Shown: in pieces, positions 57,675 to 64,000 of the stretch
How the letters are laid out: every line of letters begins with the position of its first letter
Numbering within the stretch: position 1 is the stretch's first letter
Assembly (NCBI GenBank): GCA_001600415.1
Contig: BCJX01000006.1
Location: 2,044,364-2,108,363, forward strand
Reading direction: 5' to 3'
From: Pascua guehoae
Taxonomy: Eukaryota > Basidiomycota > Tremellomycetes > Trichosporonales > Trichosporonaceae
DNA: 64,000 nucleotides
Position numbers and translations under genes: made by a program
Notes under the pieces: model-generated
Seen by the model: only the letters and a program-made list of their open reading frames with translations
What the model was told of the DNA's origin: nothing
Database searches by the model: none

Positions 57675-58768
57675 GCTGGATCTAGACACCAAGTAGAGGG
57701 GGACAAGGGTGGACAGGAGGATGAGAGAGTCGTGAACTACTAGGTGAACCAAGTGGTGATGGAGTGGATGAGAGGCAGGCATCAATCGAGCAGCTCGTTA
57801 TTCTCTACCCATGTCCACGGAAAATGCCTCACAGTCGGATTATAGACTGTGACCGAACTGAGACTGAGCTTTGTCTCGTGTTGGAAAACCACTGTCAAGG
57901 GGGGCCATTCACCTGCCCAAAGGTAACCCCAAGCTTTACTGCCGAGGAGGCAACTATGCGGATTTCCTTCATGAACATCACCAGCGTGGCTGAGAGGGAG
58001 ACTTATGGCATATGTGGCAGAGGTAGCAAGTCGTTCATGGGGAGCGGTTGGCAGGTTGGTGACCAACCAACCGCGGGCCATTGTCTGAGAGACTGGTGGG
58101 GACATCCAGGTGACAAGCCATGGACCGATGTGCTCGCCAGGCGTCCAACCATACGCATTTACCCGGGTTTCAATACAGTCTCTGCTTTGCTCGCGTTTGC
58201 CCTTTGCTTGGCAAACCCCGCTCATTTCCAAAATCTCTATCCTCTTCGCTGACGCCTCGTTTGGCCAGAACACGGTCAACGCCGAGCTGTTGTCCAAACC
58301 GAGTCGTAAATACTGTCGAGACGGCAAACCTGCTTCTGGGCGTGCCAGACATGGTCACAAAGCGACTAGGCCGAGTCTGCCCCCTCGACGGTGTTCAGGA
58401 TACCTTGGGAGGATGGATATTGTGGCTTTCGCGTGTTGTTAGTTGGGCAGTGGCAGCGGGCCCCGCTAGCCCACTACACCGAACGTGTTCAACAGCCCAC
58501 AGATCAAGCACTGTCTTGTGGGTCGCATCAGCGCCACGCCTCAGCAGCTTGGCAACCCCCAGTGCTCTGTCTACAGCGAGCTCGGCCGAGTGAAATGGCA
58601 AAGCCGAAAGTCGATGGCGAAGAACCGGGTTCTGCGGCAGCCGCGGTCGATGAAATGGACTTGGTGGTTGTCAGTCTCTCTGTTCTCCATACTGTGCTCG
58701 CGGGTGGTTGGTGCAGAAGACCACGTAGAACCTTGGGTGACTAAAGCTTGCTGGCAAAGGCAGAGACA
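57675..58768. other. Gene-poor stretch
   Basis: About 1.1 kb. A 181-codon minus-strand frame (57782-58327) and overlapping plus-strand frames are open, but neither shows motifs or plausible introns. I see nothing I can name. Confidence 0.35.
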
Positions 58769-59128
58769 TCAGGAGCCCTTCACCTGCTTTACATTGACAT
58801 CTGAACTGCGCCACATCAAGGCACCCTCAGTCTCGATGATTTCCACCTCCTTCTTGCCCTTCTCCTTCTTGTCCTTCTCCTCGTCCTCGCTGCCATCGGT
58901 AGAGTCGCCGAAATCAGGGCCCTCGTCGTCCTCGTCGTCGTCCTCGTCGTCGTCCTCATCATCTGCAAGGATGAGGTTGGTGCGTCCCACAATGGTCGAG
59001 TAGTGGCCCCCACTTGAACCGTGGTACTGTATGATTCTAGAAAGCCGCCATTCCATTGAATTGTCCCCTGTCCCCATGTTTACCGCAATCGTTGGGCATC
59101 TTTTGGGAAACCTGGGGTGAGCTGGCAT
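58769..59128 (-). CDS. Possible ORF with long Asp/Glu tract
   Basis: 119-codon frame: RLSRIIQYHGSSGGHYSTIV, NLILADDEDDDEDDDEDDEG, then STDGSEDEEKDKKEKGKKEV. It may be the last exon of a larger gene: a CCCCAG acceptor precedes VSQKMPNDC-like codons in another phase. Acidic tracts arise easily from GAC/GAT repeats, so coding is not proven. No family recognised. Confidence 0.3.
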   Translation of the reverse strand: MPAHPRFPKRCPTIAVNMGTGDNSMEWRLSRIIQYHGSSGGHYSTIVGRTNLILADDEDDDEDDDEDDEGPDFGDSTDGSEDEEKDKKEKGKKEVEIIETEGALMWRSSDVNVKQVKGS

Positions 59129-59463
59129 CTCAGAAAACGAAAATGACCGACGAGGTCTCCATCTTCATCTAGTGGGGCTGCGCTGTACCCTGACCTAATA
59201 CGGCTGCACTCTATCTTTACCTCGTGCCGCTGCACTCTACCGTCGCCCAGCGCATCACCCTCCCCTCGAGCCCGACACCACCTCGTCCATATGACAATGA
59301 TACGTGACAACGGCCTTCTGTTGTATATCACCATAATGTCCGACTTGATGTTCTAGTGGAGTAGACTTGACCCACCACCCGTGCTCCAATGTCACTCTGT
59401 TCATAAGGCAAACCATCTCCGCTACGGGTCGGGCCGTCGCTACGATAAGCAGGTGTGGCCCGA

Positions 59464-59995
59464 AAGTATTGAGCCGGCAACCTTGAGCTCGGTCGCACGG
59501 GACGTTGACAATGGATACTCTCTACATCAATCCAATGGTACCATAGGAAGCCGTGCATCGGGGTAGGGGGGGGGGGGGGGGCAGGCCCAGCGTGGCACAT
59601 CAAGGACGACAGCCTCGAGACCAGAGTGGGAGTTGGCATTTTTTGTACAGCACGAGACCCGGCGAGCGTGCACCCCAGCTCAACGTGGCAGTCTCATACT
59701 TTCCAGTCACACCTGCACAGATGCGACCGGAAAATATCGAGACTGCCACGAGCTGGTCGCGGGCGATGTTGAGCATGGATAGTCTCCATCAATCCGATGG
59801 TGCGATTACGAAGCCGTCTATAATGTAACTCGTACCATACCGTGTGCAAGCAATTATGCTACCCACCAAGTACAGCACATCAAGGACGACGATCTGGCGA
59901 CAAATGGGCGACACGGCCGTCCCTCCATTGTCCAACTCCTGATGGAGACCCTGCATGCGACCGAGCTCAACGCGGAAGTCGCTTTCCGGCATCTG
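59464..59995. repeat. Two diverged ~266-bp tandem copies
   Basis: Unit 1 (about 59464-59729) and unit 2 (about 59730-59995) share, in the same order, GAAArTATyGAG, CATCAATCCrATGGT, GAAGCCGT, GCACATCAAGGACGAC and AGCTCAACGyGG. Local identity is roughly 75-80% by eye. Unit 1 contains a 17-nt G run. The copies are too diverged to encode the same intact frame. Confidence 0.6.
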
Positions 59996-60511
59996 TACCG
60001 ACGTGCCGACATGGGTTGCGCGGCAACATCTTCACCAATGTCGCGCTGTCACAATATTTATCTTCCTTTCCGGCAGACCCAAGCTGGTCCTTACCCCAGG
60101 CAATACCGTAAGCTGCACCGTCAACACAGCGAGCTCGAACCCCCACTCCCCTGCACACAGCAAAACAAATACACCCAAGCGCGCCATGGTAATCACCCTC
60201 CAAGCCCGATCTCTGCCAAGCACGCCAAGCCGGTCCTTTTCACGCAAGACAAGAATGCACGAGCCCCCATCCCTCGAGTGAACACCCCGGTCCCAGACGC
60301 ATCCCTCGGACACGCGCTGACGCGAGTCCGAGCTCCTGACGTCAACCGGAACGTCGCCCGTTCCGGACACCGGATCGGGTGGCGTCGGCAGTTCTGGCCC
60401 GGGGACAGTGGGGACGTGCGGTGTCGGGGGAGGGTGGTGTCCTCGACCTGTCTGACGGGGTGGGTTGGCGTGTGGGACGTCCGATCATCTTGTAGGTGGG
60501 AGGCAGACTAC

Positions 60512-60560
60512 GGCTGACTCATAGCCTCCACAGCAAGAGTTACCGCCCTATGAGTCAGCC
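60512..60560. repeat. Perfect 13-bp inverted repeat with TGACTCA in each arm
   Basis: Left arm 60512-60524 and right arm 60548-60560 are exact reverse complements (GGCTGACTCATAG) with a 23-nt spacer. Each arm carries TGACTCA, the Gcn4/AP-1 consensus. It could be a paired regulatory site or a transcript hairpin. Confidence 0.85.
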
Positions 60561-63216
60561 TGGTCGCCTTGCCCTGCTTGCTCCCCCCTTCCCCTGTACT
60601 TCGTCATGCTCATCCCCACCCAACGAGTCAACATTGTGTTTGTCAGTTGTGATTTCTGCCCAAGCCATGTTTATCCCGTGCCACATGCCATAGACCGGCA
60701 ACGCACAGGCGCCGATCCAGGCTTGGCAATGTCCACCCTCCTGTGCATTGGATCTGGCAAGAGCCTGGACACTGGACTGGGTCCGGTGGGTCCGGCGGTC
60801 ATTGCGCACCGCGACGCGACGCCCAATTGTGCCGAGGGAACAGGTGTCTCAGCAGCACGCGTTGGTGGTCGACCGTCGCCGGCGGGTTTGGGAGGGGGTG
60901 TGCGTTGGCTGCCGACTGGGTAGTACCTCTTCCCAAGCAAGGTCGGCTCGGGTTGACGTAGGGGATGTTTTGGTGGATACGTTGCGCCATTCCTGACAAC
61001 GCTGTTCTCAGTGAAGGAGATAGGTCTGTGAAACCCGACGGTCGGCAGGTCTGGGGACTCGATGTCATCTGCGCTGGGCGTGCGAGGGCATCGGTGGACT
61101 GTAATCTCGGTATCGAGCATCATGCCACATACAGTGCAGACAAACGAGCCGAATCTGTATGGTAGGCTCATTACTGCGGTCTGGCGGTCTGGCTGCCCTT
61201 GCCTAGAGGTGACCGGTTATTGACGTGCAGACGCACAATGCGTCCCGGGAGTCTAACGAGCCGTCCAAGGGAACAAGCCTGTGCAGCGCACAGGGGCACG
61301 GGTGGCTGGGTGCACCATTCACGGGACACCCCCGAGAACGCAAGTTATACAGGCCTGGGAAGGAAACCAAAGGTTAACAAAGGACAGGGTGTGAGGTGCA
61401 GATGGAGACGACATGGTATACAACCTTCCAGAGGGCACAGGGGCACCACTACAAGTGCGCTCGGAAAGCCGTCAGAGGGACACCACTACTCGCACCTGCA
61501 GTCCCAACCACGGGGTGCTTGAAGAGGACACGCGCCTAGGCAAAATGTGACGAATTCGGCAAGCCAGCGGACCGTTGGTGCCGATATTGACAAGCCTTGG
61601 GGGTGTGCAGAGGCAGGATAAATGAAGACCAAGGGTTGTGGGAAGGGTGGGGTCCGCGTGGCCTGTCACCTGTGCACCTGTGCCCTGTTTTCGGAGCATG
61701 TGAGGTGTTGGGGAAAGCGAGGTGTCTCGAGGCCATCTTGGCCGCATGTGCATGCCTCCATACGCCGTGTGCTGAATCATCAAGACTGCGACAACCCGGC
61801 ATCAAGATCACAACAACTCGCTGTACCCGCGTCGCGCGTGGCGCGCGGTGGGATCTGGTCTGGTCATGGCCTTGCTGCGGCGTGTATACGCGCTTGGCCT
61901 TGGTCGCGACCGCGTTGGCTCCCGAGGCACACTGGATGTCTCACGCCGACAGCGCCAAGACTGGTGCGAAGGGCGACTGCTGCGGAGCTGCACCGTCGCG
62001 TGCGTGTTGGTCTGGTGGCATGTTGGCATGTTGGCAGGTCCTGCACTCGTGGATCGAGGGGGCCGCGGGGGGTGGGGATGTAGCGGCCGTGGTGACCTGG
62101 TGAACGAATGGCGCTCTATGTGCATGACTCGTATCGCGTCTTGGCATTGTGGGGGCACCCAGTGTTGGCATGTCGGCGACGGAGCGTCGCAGCCGGCGGG
62201 CAGCCATTGTTTACGATGGGCACAGCTGGAAGACAACTGGAAGACAGCTGGAAGACTGGATCGATCGGCCAGTGTCATTCTTCAGTTTGGCACCTGGTCC
62301 TACCTTCCTGCCCCAGATGCCCCTCGCACCCCCACCCTCACCCTCACAAACTGGAACTGGAACTGGGGTGGAGAAGCATACCTGGTTGCCAAGCGCCGAT
62401 CAGTCTTGGCAAGACCATCAACCCATGACTTGTAGATCATCGCCTCGGCGGACGAAACACCCCGCAAAGGGGTCGAGTTTTACACCCAAAACAGCACAGC
62501 CTCGTGAACATGATACGCAAAGATGTCGCCGCAACTTTGGACCATCTATGTATCCCGCATTGCACACTGCATGCATCCCAATGACCCAAGTCGAAACCTT
62601 CTCTCGTTTCAGTGTGAGCATGGCGGTGCACGTTTCAGCGGAAGCAAATGCCGCCTTGGGGCGTGGCGGTGGCGGTGGCGCGACGCGAGGGGTGTGGGCC
62701 ACGGAGACGCGTTTTGCCTTGCCAAGCGGTGCAGCCGGTGCTGCATGCAGAGAGAACAACGTAAGCCGCGACTCCAGTACGCCGCAAAGCCACAGGCAAC
62801 AGACCAACGGCAAGGCGTCGTGCAGCCCGGGCCCGCGGTGGTGCTCGTCCGGTGGCAGATGAGAAAGAATTCTACACTGCACCCCTTGCGGTGCAAACTC
62901 ATGCACGGGGGGGGGGGGGGGGTTGGGGAGGGTCAAACGTGGGCGTTGCAGGAACGCCAGTCGTGTGTCCCAGAAGTCAAAGTGGTTCCGTTCGAGGAGA
63001 GCAGAGCACACTCGGACAAGTTGTACACACAGACACACTCGAAACCAGTTTCCGATACACGCGGCCAACAGCGGCCCCTCTGGGGGTCATGTGCTGCGCC
63101 GTTACTCCTCGTGTCGTGGACGGGAGCGGGGATACGTACGCTGTGGAAATTCCGCTGGCGGGATACGCCAAACACCGCGGGCGTGCGGAAGGACGCGGCG
63201 AGCGGCGAGCGGTGAT

Positions 63217-63265
63217 TGAGCATTGAGCATTGGGCATTGGGTATTGGACACTGGACACTTGGCAC
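63217..63265. repeat. 7-bp tandem repeat, drifting unit
   Basis: Seven consecutive 7-bp units that change stepwise: TGAGCAT twice, TGGGCAT, TGGGTAT, TGGACAC twice, then TTGGCAC. Confidence 0.8.
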
Positions 63266-63750
63266 AGTTTGGGTGATCGTGTTTGGATCTCTTGGCATTA
63301 GCGTTGTTTATATTCTTTTGCATGGGACGGCCAAGTAGCGTCCCCACTGAGCGGGCTGGAGCGGCTGCTATACGCTCGTTACCGCGCATACCATGTTTGT
63401 TTGTTGCACTAGCTCGGTGGGATCGGTGGACCTAGGACCTATGCATAGGAGATTTGAAGCGCCGAGGGCCAGCGCGCGCCAGTGCAAAGAGGACATTGGA
63501 TGAGACGAGTACGAGGGTGGATTGGGCATGGTCTTGGCGTCCCATGACAAGGTTGGTGGGATCTGGTCATGCCTTGCGCCAGAATTAGCCACAGACAACG
63601 CCTCCAAGCCACACTACTGCAACCCTCCCTATTCTATACTCGAACTGCATCAGCACTCGTCTGGCGTGACAGATTGTCATGGACGGCACGGAACGGCACG
63701 AGGGGCGTAATGTCCATGTTTGTAACAACCCTGCTCCCCAGTCTGTTGGC

Positions 63751-63793
63751 TCTTGCCATGCTCTGCCATGCTCTGCCGTGCTCTGTCATGCTT
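63751..63793. repeat. 10-bp tandem repeat
   Basis: Four copies of CTCTGCCATG-like units with single substitutions. Confidence 0.8.
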
Positions 63794-64000
63794 TGGGAGG
63801 CCCCCTGGTGCATGCCGCAACCGGGGCCTGTCCCGTTGAGCTACTCAGTTGCACGCGTTCACCATAGCCCGCGCGCTCTTCTCTGGACTCATTCACCGTG
63901 CGTAGAACTCGTCTGCTCTCACCTGTGGCCTCTCCACCAGCTACAGCAACCGCCCGCATCCGCTTTGGGCGTGTGCGCGTGCGTGCGTCACCAGAGGTCA

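Larger units (their letters stand above)
59996..64000. other. Gene-poor right end
   Basis: About 4 kb without a supported gene apart from the repeats listed. A minus-strand frame at 60671-61171 begins with a possible zinc-binding pattern (VCTVCGMMLDTEITVHRC) but then degenerates into low-complexity sequence. Poly-G runs occur near 62909. No transposase, reverse transcriptase or telomere repeat is visible. Confidence 0.4.

Noticed and set aside
59560..59582. Poly-G run as a possible assembly gap or quadruplex element
   Set aside because: Similar runs occur near 6057, 7320 and 62909. They fit slippage in GC-rich DNA, with no associated feature.
60671..61171. Minus-strand frame with a CxxC...HxxC pattern
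   Set aside because: Only the first 20 residues look like a zinc site; the rest is low-complexity Pro/Arg/Thr and no homologous family comes to mind.
62418..63068. 216-codon minus-strand frame near the right end
   Set aside because: Crosses a poly-C run and has random-like composition; no motif.

Overview
The window looks like a nuclear fragment of a basidiomycete yeast, most likely Tremellomycetes and plausibly Trichosporonales; the clade is an inference. It is GC-rich. Genes are cut by many short GT-AG introns (mostly 33-60 nt) with CTGAC/CTAAC-type branch sites just before the acceptor. Gene content is typically fungal: NudC, Siz/PIAS SUMO ligase, Clu1, HDEL-tailed PDI, Zn2Cys6 factor, Ngl2-type nuclease, NCS1, APC and MFS transporters. 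There are no operons; pairs are divergent, convergent or tandem. Coordinates below are gene spans from start to stop codon, with introns inferred by joining conserved protein segments through consensus splice sites.

Layout. 0.26-4.0 kb: nudC and a Siz/PIAS SUMO E3 ligase, divergent. 4.6-8.2 kb: an iron-sulfur L-serine dehydratase of bacterial SdaA type with unusually long introns, one holding a 16-bp minisatellite; GATAAG sites cluster upstream. 9.65-12.45 kb: a Zn2Cys6 transcription factor. 13.8-15.1 kb: an F-box-like protein. 16.5-18.3 kb: ER protein disulfide isomerase. 19.8-22.0 kb: an APC permease with two consecutive micro-exons (4 and 9 nt). 23.3-27.7 kb: Clu1/CLUH. 28.7-31.2 kb: a GT4 glycosyltransferase. 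32.4-34.05 kb: a bZIP-like factor with two upstream ORFs, an arrangement like GCN4. 34.7-37.0 kb: an unrecognised membrane/coiled-coil protein. 37.4-39.7 kb: an Ngl2/CCR4-type nuclease. 39.8-43.4 kb: a divergent Dcg1-like racemase and NCS1 (allantoin/uracil-type) permease sharing a GATA-containing promoter. 43.6-46.6 kb: a small membrane ORF, a PaiB-like FMN-binding protein and a DUF952 protein. 48.7-50.5 kb: an MFS transporter. 51.2-53.7 kb: a DUF2433 phosphoesterase-like domain joined to an RRM. 54.2-55.6 kb: a Crg1/Tmt1-like methyltransferase.

From about 55.6 kb to the end the character changes. I find no confident intact gene, only one spliced but interrupted ORF (57.2-57.7 kb), an acidic-tail ORF, a pair of diverged ~266-bp tandem copies, several short tandem repeats and an inverted repeat carrying TGACTCA in both arms.

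A recurring theme is nitrogen metabolism: serine deamination, a Dcg1/Dal4-like gene pair, GATA elements at both, and a bZIP gene with GCN4-like leader organisation. That these form one regulatory programme is inference.
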